Of a DNA stretch of 32,302 bases, positions 6,537 to 14,442 are shown in pieces. A program made the position numbers and the translations under genes. The notes beneath the pieces were generated by a model. The model was given only the letters and a program-made list of their open reading frames with translations, was not told the DNA's origin and ran no database searches. How positions within the stretch are numbered: position 1 is the stretch's first letter; every line of letters starts with the position of its first letter. Location: assembly GCA_964649195.1 (NCBI GenBank), contig CAZYPK010000043.1:1-32302 (forward strand), written 5' to 3'. This DNA comes from JTS-RE9 sp964649195 (GTDB taxonomy: Bacteria > Planctomycetota > Phycisphaerae > Phycisphaerales > Phycisphaeraceae).

Positions 6537-7853
6537 CTAATTGGGGGAATTGATTTCCGATTCGCGGCGGGCTTGCTGCTGCATGGCGAGATCATCGCGG
6601 CGATTGACCGATGCGGTGCGGCGGGTGAGCAGTTCGCTGATGCCGCCGCGGACTTCGCGGACGAACTGCTCCAACTGCGCGGCGCCGAGGATCATGCATC
6701 GCTTTTCGCCCTTGATCTGCTGCGACTGCCCGCAGTGGATGATGACGGAGGGATCGGTCATCGGCGGGCCGTCATCGTTCTGAGGCAGGGTGGTGTCGAT
6801 GGTGGAGAGCGCTTCGAGCATTTTGGCGCGGTGAGGCAGGCTGTGATGGAGGGGGAAGGCGTTGCACCTGCCGCCGCGCACCATGAGGCCGATCTGGTAG
6901 CCGTAGAAGTAGGCGTCGCAGATGAGCGAAGCGGCGAGGGTGATGGCCCGTTCGACGGGATCATTGGGGTCGGGTCGTGCGGGCGATGCTTTTCGTTTTC
7001 GGCGTGATTTCGCCTTGTTTTTCCGTTGGTTGTCGGGGGCCGTTTCCAACGGCGTCATCGCCGGCGGCGGGGTGAGATCGAGCAGGAGCATGATCTTGGG
7101 CGGGCTGGGCTGGGTGAACTCGCGGGAGATGAGCGAGCCGGTGCGCGCGGAATGCTTCCAGTCGATGGTCTTGATGCTGTCCCCTGCGCGGTAGGGTCGC
7201 AGGCCGAAGAACTCCTCGGCGCCGCCGCCGCGGTCGAGCTGTTTGCGGCCGGTGAGATCGATCTGCGTCATGGAGCTGAGCAGCCTGCGATTCATGCGGT
7301 GGAGGCGGGGATAAACGAGCACTTCATCGGTCTGATACAGGTGGAGCGTTTTGCGGATGATGCCGAAGGGGAAGGTGGTGGAGACTTCGAGGTGTTCGAA
7401 GCGAAGCATGCCCCGCTTGAGCGGCCAGCACATGGCTTCGGCCTGCACGATCTGGCCGGGGCCAAGGTGGAGCACCCAGCCGGTGGGTTGCGAAGCGAGG
7501 CGCTGCGGGGTCTCGGCGAGCGGGCCGGCGGTGCGGATGCCGCGGCGACCCTTGCCCCAGGTTTCACGAATGATGAGGTTGAAGCCGGGCATGATGCGGC
7601 GGCGGTTGGCGAGCCGGTAACGGATGACCATCGCCTCACCGACGACGCCGTGGCTGGGAAGCAGCCGTTGGATGGTGAGCTTTCGCAAGGCGAAAAGCGA
7701 GAGGATCATGGAGATCAGCAGCCCGCCGATCATCAGTCCGAAGGACCAGAAAAGCAGATTGGCCTGGGTATAGATCGCGGCGCCCAAGAGCAGGGCGGCG
7801 ACCATCAGGTAGAGCATGCCGCCCTGGCCGATCTGGATTCGCGTTCGGGTCAT
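6537..7853 (-). CDS. DUF58 domain-containing membrane protein
   Basis: A 438-residue protein. Two adjacent hydrophobic segments (about residues 12-30 and 33-52) anchor it in the membrane. The DUF58 signature follows near 215-245: EEFFGLRPYRAGDSIKTIDWKHSART, then a MLLLDLT strand resembling the start of a von Willebrand A-like fold. DUF58 proteins usually occur with MoxR AAA+ ATPases and membrane vWA proteins, but none is adjacent here. A basic low-complexity stretch (KNKAKSRRKRKAS) near 285 is probably a linker. The TAG stop abuts a palindrome shared with 18288-18309. No SD precedes the ATG; the biochemical role of the family is not established. Confidence 0.85.
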   Translation of the reverse strand: MTRTRIQIGQGGMLYLMVAALLLGAAIYTQANLLFWSFGLMIGGLLISMILSLFALRKLTIQRLLPSHGVVGEAMVIRYRLANRRRIMPGFNLIIRETWGKGRRGIRTAGPLAETPQRLASQPTGWVLHLGPGQIVQAEAMCWPLKRGMLRFEHLEVSTTFPFGIIRKTLHLYQTDEVLVYPRLHRMNRRLLSSMTQIDLTGRKQLDRGGGAEEFFGLRPYRAGDSIKTIDWKHSARTGSLISREFTQPSPPKIMLLLDLTPPPAMTPLETAPDNQRKNKAKSRRKRKASPARPDPNDPVERAITLAASLICDAYFYGYQIGLMVRGGRCNAFPLHHSLPHRAKMLEALSTIDTTLPQNDDGPPMTDPSVIIHCGQSQQIKGEKRCMILGAAQLEQFVREVRGGISELLTRRTASVNRRDDLAMQQQARRESEINSPN

Positions 7854-7910
7854 GAGGGGGCATCATCCCGAAAGCAGGATTTTGCGTGAACTCTTTCAGC
7901 ATTGAAATGA

Positions 7911-7988
7911 GCCACAGATGCACACGGATGAACACAGATGAAAAGCAAAAACGGTTTTTGATCTGTGTTCATCCGTGTTCATCCGTGG
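7911..7988. repeat. Two-armed modular repeat (CACAGATG/CACGGATG type)
   Basis: The left arm (7911-7940) has three variants of (A)CACAGATG / CACGGATG. The right arm (7961-7988) carries their complements, with a 20-base centre. It would form a long hairpin upstream of the DUF58 gene on the minus strand, in the 198-base gap before the lipoprotein gene. Confidence 0.75.
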
Positions 7989-8051
7989 TTTCAAATTCTG
8001 AAGTACGACGTTCACGAAAAATCCTGCCAGGAGGGAGGGGAGTCCCATCCC

Positions 8052-8522
8052 TCAATCAAACTGCTTCTTGAACGTCTCCGCCTCGCGCAGCAGGTCTTCA
8101 TTGGTGGGCTGTCCCGGCCTTCGTTTGGATTGGCCGCGTCCTGCCGAGAGCACCACCAGCAACTGCTTGCCTGCGCCGGGCAGCGACATCGCATCCACGC
8201 CGGCATCGCCGTAGCCCGCGGCATTGGCGTGGATCGAGACGCTGTATTCGAGCAGCCCGGCGCCCGGCTCATCGATCGGTATCGCAAAGCGGCCATGATC
8301 GTCGGTCATCGCCGTCGGCAGCGGCTTGGGACGAAGCGTGTCGGGATCGAGCATCGCCATGATCTGGGCATCGGCGACGCCGAGCTGATTGAGGCGGGCG
8401 TCGCTTGAATCGACGACATAGACGCCGGGCGCGGGGCCTTCGACCACGACGCCCTGCAACTGATAGGTGGAACACGCCGGCAGCGTGAGCAGTGAGGCGA
8501 TCATCAGCATCCATTTTCGCAT
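8052..8522 (-). CDS. Hypothetical lipoprotein
   Basis: A 156-residue protein with a type II signal peptide: basic MRK, a hydrophobic stretch (LMIASLLTL) and lipobox LPAC with the lipidated Cys at residue 17. The middle (TDDHGRFAIPI and following strands) resembles carboxypeptidase-regulatory/transthyretin-like beta folds, which is a weak match. The start at 8522 was chosen because the frame, though open upstream to 8708, runs over scpB and the signal sequence begins here. It starts 5 bases after the scpB stop and is probably cotranscribed with it. Function unknown. Confidence 0.75.
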   Translation of the reverse strand: MRKWMLMIASLLTLPACSTYQLQGVVVEGPAPGVYVVDSSDARLNQLGVADAQIMAMLDPDTLRPKPLPTAMTDDHGRFAIPIDEPGAGLLEYSVSIHANAAGYGDAGVDAMSLPGAGKQLLVVLSAGRGQSKRRPGQPTNEDLLREAETFKKQFD

Positions 8523-8527
8523 GGGGG

Positions 8528-9169
8528 TCACTCGCTCGCTTTGGCCTTGAAGTCCTCGATTTTGGGCAGGTCCTTGAGGCTGCTGAGGCCGAACACTTCG
8601 AGGAAGGATTTGGTCGTGCCGTAGAGCATGGGTCGGCCAAGTTCCTCGGCCCGTCCGACGATCTTGACCAGCTTGCGTTCCATCAGGGCGCGGACCACTT
8701 CGCCGCACGCCACGCCGCGGATGGCCTCGATCTCCGCCTTGAGCACCGGCTGCTTGTAGGCGATGATCGCCAGCGTTTCCAGGGCGGGGCCGCTCAGCTT
8801 CGTCTGCTGCCTGGCCTTGTTCATGGCGGCGGCGACATCGGCATACCTGGGCAGCGTCAGAATCTGCCAGCCGCCGGCAAGCTGTTCGATGCGGAACGAA
8901 CGACCCGATTGCTCGTAAATCTTGTTGAGCGAAGCGACGGCCTTGGTCAGCGCCTTGGCGCCGAGCTTGGCGCCGGGCGGGGCGAGCACTTCGGACAGGC
9001 GTGCCGCCGGCATCGGACGATCGGTCGCCATCAGCGCCGCTTCAATGCGCAGGGCCAGCTCATCGGCAGGCAGGTCGATCTCCTTCGAGGTGTCCGCTTC
9101 CGCCGCCTGGACCGCATCGGCAGCGGAGGTGTCAACCGTTTCATCCATGATCTGGTCGGTGTCGCTCAT
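8528..9169 (-). CDS. scpB: Segregation and condensation protein B
   Basis: A 213-residue protein, the kleisin-associated winged-helix subunit of the SMC-ScpAB complex that compacts and separates chromosomes. After an acidic, Ala-rich N-terminal tail (about 35 residues), the conserved ScpB blocks appear in order: ALRIEAALMATDRPMPAARLSEVL, GGWQILTLPRYADV, LSGPALETLAIIAYKQPVLKAEIEAIRGV (the strongest signature), then LVKIVGRAEELGRPMLYGTT and FLEVFGLSSLKDLP. ScpA is not in the window. Start ATG 9169: the frame is open to 9274, but the upstream part lies in repeat DNA. TACAAT lies exactly 6 bases before the ATG and no SD is present. Confidence 0.94.
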   Translation of the reverse strand: MSDTDQIMDETVDTSAADAVQAAEADTSKEIDLPADELALRIEAALMATDRPMPAARLSEVLAPPGAKLGAKALTKAVASLNKIYEQSGRSFRIEQLAGGWQILTLPRYADVAAAMNKARQQTKLSGPALETLAIIAYKQPVLKAEIEAIRGVACGEVVRALMERKLVKIVGRAEELGRPMLYGTTKSFLEVFGLSSLKDLPKIEDFKAKASE

Positions 9170-9175
9170 GGCAAC

Positions 9176-9181
9176 ATTGTA
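9176..9181 (-). promoter_or_regulatory. Probable -10 element of scpB
   Basis: Minus-strand TACAAT, then 6 bases, then the ATG at 9169. The -35 position would fall at or just inside the edge of the compound repeat that begins at about 9191. Confidence 0.45.
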
Positions 9182-9190
9182 ACGAAGATG

Positions 9191-9448
9191 GGGAAAAGTT
9201 CCGAGTTCCGGGTTCCGGGTTCCGAGTTGAAAGGCAAGGGGGAAGAGGAGGAAGGCATTGAGGCACGAAGGCACGAAGGCACGGAGGGGGAATGCTGACG
9301 GCTGAAGGGAGGAGAATGGCCATTCTTCTCCCTTCAGCCTTCAGCATTCAGCCTTCAGCATTCAGCATTCAGCCTTCCCCTTCGTGCCTTTCTTCCCCTT
9401 GCCTTTCAACTCGGAACCCGGAACTCGGAACTCGGAACTTTTCCTCCC
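9191..9448. repeat. Large compound modular palindrome (about 258 bp)
   Basis: Two arms meet at GAATGG|CCATTC (axis 9319/9320). From outside inward the left arm holds iterated TTCCGAG/TTCCGGG, a GAAAGGCAAGGGG block, iterated AAGGCACG, then GAATGCTGA and GGCTGAAGG. The right arm carries the complementary modules in mirrored order with different copy numbers (for example five or more CTTCAGC(C/A)TT-type units against about two). This fills most of the gap between the divergent scpB and amidase genes. Confidence 0.85.
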
Positions 9449-9599
9449 TTTTCTCCACTTCTTCCGGCCATCGAGCCGATATACCCACTGAAACCCTTGG
9501 CAACAGGGCGGATGGGGAGTCCGCATAGGCGGTGACGGGTTCACGACCTCGAACAGACTGCGACAGGATGTCGTGGTAAGCTATGGATCAGGAGCGATC

Positions 9600-10349
9600 A
9601 TGACCATGAAGGTCACACGACGTCAAATGGTGCTTGCCGGTGTGGGCATGATGCTCACCGGCTGCGCGGCCGATCAGCAGATGACCGGGACTGACCGGCC
9701 AGGCCCGATCTGGCCTGAGAATGTGACGCGCCCGGTGCCTTCGGGACAGGCCGTGGTGGTGCCCAGCCGTCCGGTGGCGCCCCCCGCACCTCCGGCGAAT
9801 CCGGTCGTCCCGCCGCCGGCTGCGCCTGCGGTCGCCACCGGTCCCGTGCGGGCCATTTCGCGGGCTTCCTGGGCCAAGGCTGATCCGATCGGATCGCGCA
9901 TCAATCGCATGGGCGCTGTTCAGATGATCACGGTGCACCACGAAGGTTGGACCCCGGTCTGGTTTGAGGACACCAAGTCCACCGCCGATCGGCTCGAGGG
10001 CATCCGCCGCAGCCACATCGATCGCCTGCGTGCCGGTGACATCGGCTACCACTACATCATCGATCGTGCCGGCCGGGTCTGGGAAGGTCGCAACACCGCC
10101 TACCAGGGCGCCCACGTCCGCGAACACAACGAGAACAACCTGGGCATCATGGTCCTTGGCAACTTCGATCAGCAGCAGCCTTCCACCGCCCAACTCAGCA
10201 CCCTCCGCAGCGTGGTCGTCGCCACCGCCAGGCAGTACCGCGTGCCGGTGAGCAAGGTCTATACGCACCAGGAACTGAACAAGACCGAATGCCCCGGCAA
10301 AGTGCTCCAGGCTCATATGACGACGATTCGCCGCAACGGTCTGGGATGA
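9600..10349 (+). CDS. Lipoprotein N-acetylmuramoyl-L-alanine amidase / PGRP-like amidase
   Basis: A 249-residue protein predicted to cleave the MurNAc-L-Ala bond of peptidoglycan. The N-terminus has a lipobox LTGC (Cys22) and a preceding twin-arginine-like TRRQMVLAG, so Tat-dependent lipoprotein export is possible. A Pro/Val-rich linker (about residues 40-85) leads to an Amidase_2 domain. The zinc ligands are recognisable: His in TVHHEGW, the second His in YTHQELN and Cys in TECPGK; DIGYHYIIDRAGRVWEGR is the family core. ATG 9600 was chosen because an AGGAG-type SD precedes it by about 6 bases; the frame is open to 9573. Peptidoglycan hydrolysis implies that this organism has a murein wall. 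Confidence 0.9.
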   Translation: MTMKVTRRQMVLAGVGMMLTGCAADQQMTGTDRPGPIWPENVTRPVPSGQAVVVPSRPVAPPAPPANPVVPPPAAPAVATGPVRAISRASWAKADPIGSRINRMGAVQMITVHHEGWTPVWFEDTKSTADRLEGIRRSHIDRLRAGDIGYHYIIDRAGRVWEGRNTAYQGAHVREHNENNLGIMVLGNFDQQQPSTAQLSTLRSVVVATARQYRVPVSKVYTHQELNKTECPGKVLQAHMTTIRRNGLG

Positions 10350-10358
10350 GGGGCGGGG

Positions 10359-10428
10359 ACAGGAGACAGGAAACAGGAGACAGGAAACAGGAGACAGGGA
10401 ACAGGAAACAGGAGACAGGGAACAGGAA
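10359..10428 (+). repeat. Ten tandem heptamers ACAGGAR/ACAGGGA
   Basis: Ten exactly spaced 7-base units, all of the form ACAGGAG, ACAGGAA or ACAGGGA, begin 10 bases after the amidase stop. There is no complementary arm nearby. Related units occur in the fhcD insertion, at 28821-28913 and at the end of the window. Confidence 0.85.
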
Positions 10429-10437
10429 GAAACCCAC

Positions 10438-10455
10438 AGCCGCTTGCGGCTTCGC
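10438..10455. repeat. Dispersed 18-mer AGCCGCTTGCGGCTTCGC
   Basis: A palindromic core, AGCCGC-TT-GCGGCT, plus TCGC. Exact copies lie at 11030-11047 and 17065-17082, and a one-base variant at 17380-17397. Confidence 0.7.
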
Positions 10456-10487
10456 TCTGACTTCTGACCTCCGACCTCTGACTTCCC
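10455..10487 (+). repeat. Pyrimidine-rich degenerate array (CTCTGACTT / CTGACCTC)
   Basis: Four diverged units of the TCTGACTT/TCTGACCTCC type end exactly at the start codon of the next gene and take the place of an SD. Confidence 0.55.
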
Positions 10488-11018
10488 ATGTCCGGTCATC
10501 CTTTCAACTCGGAGCCATCGGAGGCTACCGGCGCATCGCCCCGGCGGTCGGCATTCGTGACGATTCTGGCATGGGCGATCATCGTGATCAGCGCGCTGAT
10601 CATCCCGGTGAGCGCGATATCACTGCTGATGATCCTGGCCAGGAGTCATGGCACAGCTTCGACAACGGTGTTCGGATTTCTGGGCATCGTCGTGCTGCCG
10701 CCGGCTTCGCTGGCGGGGGGCATCGGGTTGCTTTATCGTCGGGTTTGGGCGCTCTATTTCGTGATGGGGTTGCTGGCGCTGCTGATCGGCCTCAATGTAT
10801 GGGAACTGCTCACGCCGCGCAGGAACACGACGACGCACACCTCGCCTTCGGGGGTCAGGACGACGGCGCCTGCATCGGGTCCCAATTATCACAGCCTGCC
10901 TATCATGGTGATCTGCGGCGCGGCACTGGTGCGGCTGCTGTTCCCCGTGGTGCGGGCGGAGTTCCAAACAAGCTCCAAAATGTGGAAATGGAAACAAACG
11001 AAGGGGATTCCTGAATAA
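10488..11018 (+). CDS. Hypothetical membrane protein
   Basis: A 176-residue protein with about four hydrophobic segments: residues 26-50, 61-80, 86-103 and 136-152, with a polar Thr/Ser/Pro loop before the last. No family was recognised. The last residues (EFQTSSKMWKWKQTKG) are partly encoded by a repeat-like stretch: AAACAAGCTCCA (10966-10977) also occurs in both arms of the repeat at 29055-29247, so the C-terminus may be repeat-derived. There is no SD; the leader is the pyrimidine array at 10455-10487. The stop lies in an inverted repeat. Confidence 0.6.
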   Translation: MSGHPFNSEPSEATGASPRRSAFVTILAWAIIVISALIIPVSAISLLMILARSHGTASTTVFGFLGIVVLPPASLAGGIGLLYRRVWALYFVMGLLALLIGLNVWELLTPRRNTTTHTSPSGVRTTAPASGPNYHSLPIMVICGAALVRLLFPVVRAEFQTSSKMWKWKQTKGIPE

Positions 11019-11090
11019 CCTCACGCCCAAGCCGCTTGCGGCTTCGCGATCCCCTGGTTCACGGTACATCGGGGGTTATTCAGAAGTCCC
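11004..11090. repeat. Inverted repeat around the end of the membrane-protein gene
   Basis: GGGATTCCTGAATAACC (11004-11020) faces GGTTATTCAGAAGTCCC (11074-11090), with 9 + 4 paired bases around a mismatch. The loop holds a copy of the 18-mer palindrome (11030-11047). It may act as a transcript end, but no T-run follows. Confidence 0.55.
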
Positions 11091-11152
11091 GAAGGAATTA
11101 AACGGCCCTGAAGGCACGGCCCCCCGGCAATGCGATGCCGCCACGAGCTTCC

Positions 11153-11158
11153 TACAAT
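11153..11158 (+). promoter_or_regulatory. Probable -10 element of proA
   Basis: TACAAT lies 8 bases before ATG 11167, with no SD; the mRNA would have no leader, or one of only 1-2 bases. Confidence 0.35.
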
Positions 11159-11166
11159 GCCGCCTT

Positions 11167-12426
11167 ATGGATGTGAAACTTTACTGTCATGAACTGGCCG
11201 ATCGCGCCCTGGCTGCGTCGCGCCAGCTTGTCACCGCTTCGGGCGCCGGGCGAAACGCGGCGCTGGCGGCCATTGCGAAGCACCTGATCGAGGCGACCGC
11301 GAAGATCAAGGAAGCCAACGCCCGCGATCTGGCCGCAGGCAAGGAGGCCGGGCTTTCCGCCGCCATGCTCGATCGACTGAAGCTGGATGACGACGCCATC
11401 GGGAAGATGGCCGCCGGCGTGACGCAGATCGCGGCGCAGACCGATCCCGTCGGGCGGATCATCGAAGGTTCCGTGCGGCCCAACGGTCTGCGGTTGGAAA
11501 AGGTCCGCGTGCCCATCGGCGTCGTGCTCATCATTTTCGAGTCCCGCCCCAATGTCACCTGCGACGCGGCGGCCCTGTGCATCAAGAGCGGCAATGCCGT
11601 CATCCTGCGCGGCGGGAAGGAGGCTCTGCATTCCAACGCGGCCATCGCCCGGTGCGTGCGCGACGGGCTGGCCGATGCGGGGCTTGCCGCCGACGCGGTG
11701 CAGCTTGTCGAAACCACCGACCGCGCCGCCGTGGGCGAGCTGCTCAAACTCGAAGGCAGGATCGACCTGGCCATTCCGCGCGGCGGCGAATCGCTCATCC
11801 GCGCCGTCGTCGAGCAGGCACGCATCCCCGTCATCAAGCACTACACCGGCAACTGCCATGTCTATGTACACGGCGATGCGGATGAGGCGATGGCGCTGGA
11901 CATCTGCATCAACGCCAAGACGCAGCGAACCGGCGTCTGCAATGCCTGCGAAACGATCCTGCTGCACAGGCAGGTCGCATCGACCGGCTTCCTTCATCGC
12001 CTGTGCGAGGCGCTGGCGCAGCGCAAGGTGGAGATTCGCGGTGATGCCGCCGTCTGCGAAATGTTTCCGCAGGCGGTGCGGGCCATCGAAAGCGACTGGG
12101 GCACGGAATACCTGGACCTCATCGTGGCGATGAAGGTGGTCGATTCCATCGATGAGGCGATCAGCCACATCAATCAACACGGCTCGCGCCACACCGACGC
12201 CATCGTCACGCAGTCGATCGCCGCCGCCGACCGGTTCGTGCAGCAGGTCGATGCGGCCAATGTGTTCGTCAACTGCTCGACGCGCTTCAGCGACGGCGGC
12301 GAATACGGGCTGGGCGCGGAGATCGGCATCTCCACCGATAAGCTCCACGCACGCGGCCCGATGGGCGCAGCCGATCTGACGACCTACAAATGGGTCGTCC
12401 GCGGCAACGGACAGGTGCGCGGGTGA
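11167..12426 (+). CDS. proA: Glutamate-5-semialdehyde dehydrogenase (gamma-glutamyl phosphate reductase)
   Basis: A full-length 419-residue enzyme that reduces gamma-glutamyl phosphate with NADPH in the second step of proline synthesis. Visible: the N-terminal cofactor-binding half with PIGVVLIIFESRPNVTCDAAALCIKSGNAVILRGGKEA near 115-155, the catalytic Cys258 in RTGVCNACETILLH, and the C-terminal VNCSTRFSDGGEYGLGAEIGIST and ARGPMGAADLTTYKW blocks that close the family. proB (glutamate kinase) is not adjacent. It is read alone: a repeat precedes it and a GC-rich palindrome follows. Confidence 0.97.
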   Translation: MDVKLYCHELADRALAASRQLVTASGAGRNAALAAIAKHLIEATAKIKEANARDLAAGKEAGLSAAMLDRLKLDDDAIGKMAAGVTQIAAQTDPVGRIIEGSVRPNGLRLEKVRVPIGVVLIIFESRPNVTCDAAALCIKSGNAVILRGGKEALHSNAAIARCVRDGLADAGLAADAVQLVETTDRAAVGELLKLEGRIDLAIPRGGESLIRAVVEQARIPVIKHYTGNCHVYVHGDADEAMALDICINAKTQRTGVCNACETILLHRQVASTGFLHRLCEALAQRKVEIRGDAAVCEMFPQAVRAIESDWGTEYLDLIVAMKVVDSIDEAISHINQHGSRHTDAIVTQSIAAADRFVQQVDAANVFVNCSTRFSDGGEYGLGAEIGISTDKLHARGPMGAADLTTYKWVVRGNGQVRG

Positions 12427-12429
12427 ACG

Positions 12430-12572
12430 CCAAAGCCCAAGTGAGCCGGAAGAGCCGGGGGAGCCGGAGGGTGGCTGGGGCTTCGCGGACTCAGCCCCAG
12501 CCACCCAGCGCAAAGCCCCAGCCGCCCGGAATAAGTTCTCAGGCTCCGGGGGCCGGGGGCCGGGCGGGGCTT
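12430..12572. repeat. MITE-like GC-rich palindromic element, copy A
   Basis: Contains a perfect 13-bp stem, GGGTGGCTGGGGC (12469-12481) and GCCCCAGCCACCC (12494-12506), with a 12-base loop CTTCGCGGACTCA-like centre. The segment GGGGCTTCGCGGACTCAGCC through CCAGCCACCC and the later GGAATAAGTTCTCAGGCTCC are shared almost exactly with 31367-31430. It fills the proA-HAD gap. Confidence 0.75.
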
Positions 12573-12580
12573 TTTCAGAC

Positions 12581-13231
12581 ATGACACCACTCAAGCCACA
12601 ACTGATCCTCTTCGACCTCGGCGGCGTCCTCGTGCGCATCTGCCACGGCTGGAAGAAGGTCTGCGAACATCACGGCTTCACGCCGCCTGCGATTCTCGAT
12701 GATCCGCAGGGTGTCGCGGCGCTGACCGAGATTGGCAGGCTTTTTGAGACCGGCCAACGCGATGAGGATTTCTTCATCACCGAAAGCGCCAGGCTCACCG
12801 GCTTCACATCCCAACAGGTGCGCACCGCGCTGCATCACTGGGTGATCGAGCCTTACCCCGGGGCGTATGAACTGATCGAACGGGTGACGCAGCTATCCGG
12901 CATCAGCACGGCTTGCCTGTCGAACACCAACGCCACCCACTGGGCGATGATGCAGGGACTCAACGGCCACACCCGCGCCGCCGTGCCGCTGCATCGGCTG
13001 ACGCATCGCTTCGCCAGCCATCTCATCGGCGCGATGAAGCCGGACCCGGCGATCTATGAGCATGTCGAGAAGACGCTGAACATCGATCCCGCCGCCATTC
13101 TCTTCTTCGATGATCACCCGCCCAACGTCACGACGGCCCGCGAGCGCGGCTGGCAGACGGAGCGGATCGATCCGACCGGCAACTCGCCGGCGCAAATGAC
13201 GGAGCATCTGCGAAAACGCGGCGTGCTATGA
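12581..13231 (+). CDS. HAD-superfamily (subfamily IA) hydrolase
   Basis: A 216-residue phosphatase-like protein. HAD motif I is LILFDLGGVLV (residues about 8-18; nucleophile Asp, with Gly at the usual second Asp, as in the YihX-type DLGGVL group). Motif II is ACLSNTNATH near 110, motif III the Lys of GAMKPDPAIYEHV near 148, and motif IV FFDDHPPNV near 172. A helical cap lies between motifs I and II. The YihX-like pattern suggests a sugar-phosphate or nucleotide phosphatase; the substrate cannot be told. There is no SD at the ATG, and it directly follows the palindromic element. Confidence 0.85.
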   Translation: MTPLKPQLILFDLGGVLVRICHGWKKVCEHHGFTPPAILDDPQGVAALTEIGRLFETGQRDEDFFITESARLTGFTSQQVRTALHHWVIEPYPGAYELIERVTQLSGISTACLSNTNATHWAMMQGLNGHTRAAVPLHRLTHRFASHLIGAMKPDPAIYEHVEKTLNIDPAAILFFDDHPPNVTTARERGWQTERIDPTGNSPAQMTEHLRKRGVL

Positions 13232-13271
13232 AAGGTGCAAGCTTTGTGCGGCGGTTGCGGCGGATGTCGTT

Positions 13272-14195
13272 TCACTGCAACAGCGCCGCCACCTCGCTCG
13301 CGGTGGGCAGCGAGGCCTGCGCGCCGGGTTTGGTGGCCGTCACCGCGCCGGCGGCGCAGGCGTAGCGCACGGCGTCATCGATGGTGTCACCGGCGCAGAG
13401 GCGCATGGTCATGGCCGCCGTGAAGGCGTCGCCGCACGCGGTCGTATCGATGGCCCGCACAGCCACCGGTTCGATCCGGCGATCGCCCGCATCATCCAGA
13501 ATCAGCGCGCCGCGCTCGCCCAGCTTCATCACCACATGCCTGGCATCACTGCCGGTTCGAAGCAGCTCGGCTGCCTTGCGGGCGTCATCGATCGAATCGA
13601 TCCTGATGCCGGTGAGCGATCGGGCTTCGGTTTCGTTGGGTGAAAGAACGGTCACGCCGCGAAAGACATGCAGCGGATAGTTCGCGGGCGGCGCCGCATC
13701 GAGGATCACGGGAAGGTGCAGGTCGTTTGCCTTTCGAATGGCATGTCGCACGGTTTCGAGAGGTGTTTCGAGCGTGAGCATCACCGCGCTGAGCCGGGCG
13801 GCTGCGGTGAGCGAGCGATCGACATCGGCGGCGGTCACGCCCAGATTCGCCCCGGCCACGGCGATGATCTGGTTCTTGCCGGCCGGCTCGACCAGGATGA
13901 TCGCCGAGCCGGTGTCACGCTGCCGATCCACGATGAGCCCGCTGGTGCTGACGCCTGACTGCGACAATCGCCCCGCGACCAGCCTGCCCCAGTCATCGTC
14001 ACCCACGCGGCCGCAGAACGCCGCCTGCCCGCCAAGCTTCGCCACGGCCACGGCCTGGTTCGCCCCTTTGCCGCCGGGCGCCTGCGTCATTCGCCGACCG
14101 ATGAGCGTTTCCCCTTCGCAAGGCAGCCGATCGACCTCGACCACCATATCCATGTTGATCGCGCCGATGACCAGGATGTGCGGTGAATGGGGCAT
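13272..14195 (-). CDS. rbsK: PfkB-family carbohydrate kinase, probable ribokinase
   Basis: A 307-residue sugar kinase. It begins with the ribokinase-type strand ILVIGAINMDMVVEVDRLP and has the substrate signature GGKGANQAVAVAKLGG near 40, LSPNETEA near 185, and the PfkB signature 2 near 247, DTTACGDAFTAAM. There the usual small residue before GD is Cys, and the catalytic Asp is retained. Ribose is the best guess; 2-deoxyribose or another pentose is possible. ATG 14195 was chosen because the upstream open frame lies in the 35-bp array. That array, with inverted ends, sits 8 bases from the start codon on the 5' side, so the array is probably in or next to the leader. Confidence 0.9.
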   Translation of the reverse strand: MPHSPHILVIGAINMDMVVEVDRLPCEGETLIGRRMTQAPGGKGANQAVAVAKLGGQAAFCGRVGDDDWGRLVAGRLSQSGVSTSGLIVDRQRDTGSAIILVEPAGKNQIIAVAGANLGVTAADVDRSLTAAARLSAVMLTLETPLETVRHAIRKANDLHLPVILDAAPPANYPLHVFRGVTVLSPNETEARSLTGIRIDSIDDARKAAELLRTGSDARHVVMKLGERGALILDDAGDRRIEPVAVRAIDTTACGDAFTAAMTMRLCAGDTIDDAVRYACAAGAVTATKPGAQASLPTASEVAALLQ

Positions 14196-14202
14196 CGATG
14201 AT

Positions 14203-14413
14203 GCGGACGCGCACCGAGGACGGTGCGGCTTAAATGATTGATTGTAGCCGCACCATCCTCGGCGCGCGTCGTATGGTTTAAGCCGCACCGTCCTCGGTGC
14301 GCGTCGTGCTATCTCAGCCGCACCGTCCTCGGTGCGCGTCGTGCTGTTTAAGCCGCACCGTCTTCGGCGCGCGTCGTGTTATCTCAGCCGCACCGTCCTC
14401 GGTGCGCGTCCGC
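14203..14413. repeat. 35-bp-period palindromic array with 28-bp inverted ends
   Basis: Five direct copies start at 14246, 14281, 14316, 14351 and 14386, spaced exactly 35 bases, each beginning AGCCGCACC. Each carries a hairpin of the CGCACCG-TCCT-CGGTGCG type. A sixth, inverted copy (14203-14230) is the exact reverse complement of 14386-14413, so the whole element is bounded by 28-bp perfect inverted repeats. Substitutions in units 1 and 4 keep the stems pairable only in minus-strand RNA, through G-U pairs. Confidence 0.85.
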
Positions 14414-14442
14414 GTCCGCCTCCCCGTGTTCTCCCCTTTCCC

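Noticed and set aside
14203..14413. A CRISPR array in the 35-bp-period repeat
   Set aside because: There are no unique spacers: almost the whole 35-base period is the repeat, it has an inverted sixth copy, and no cas genes are near.
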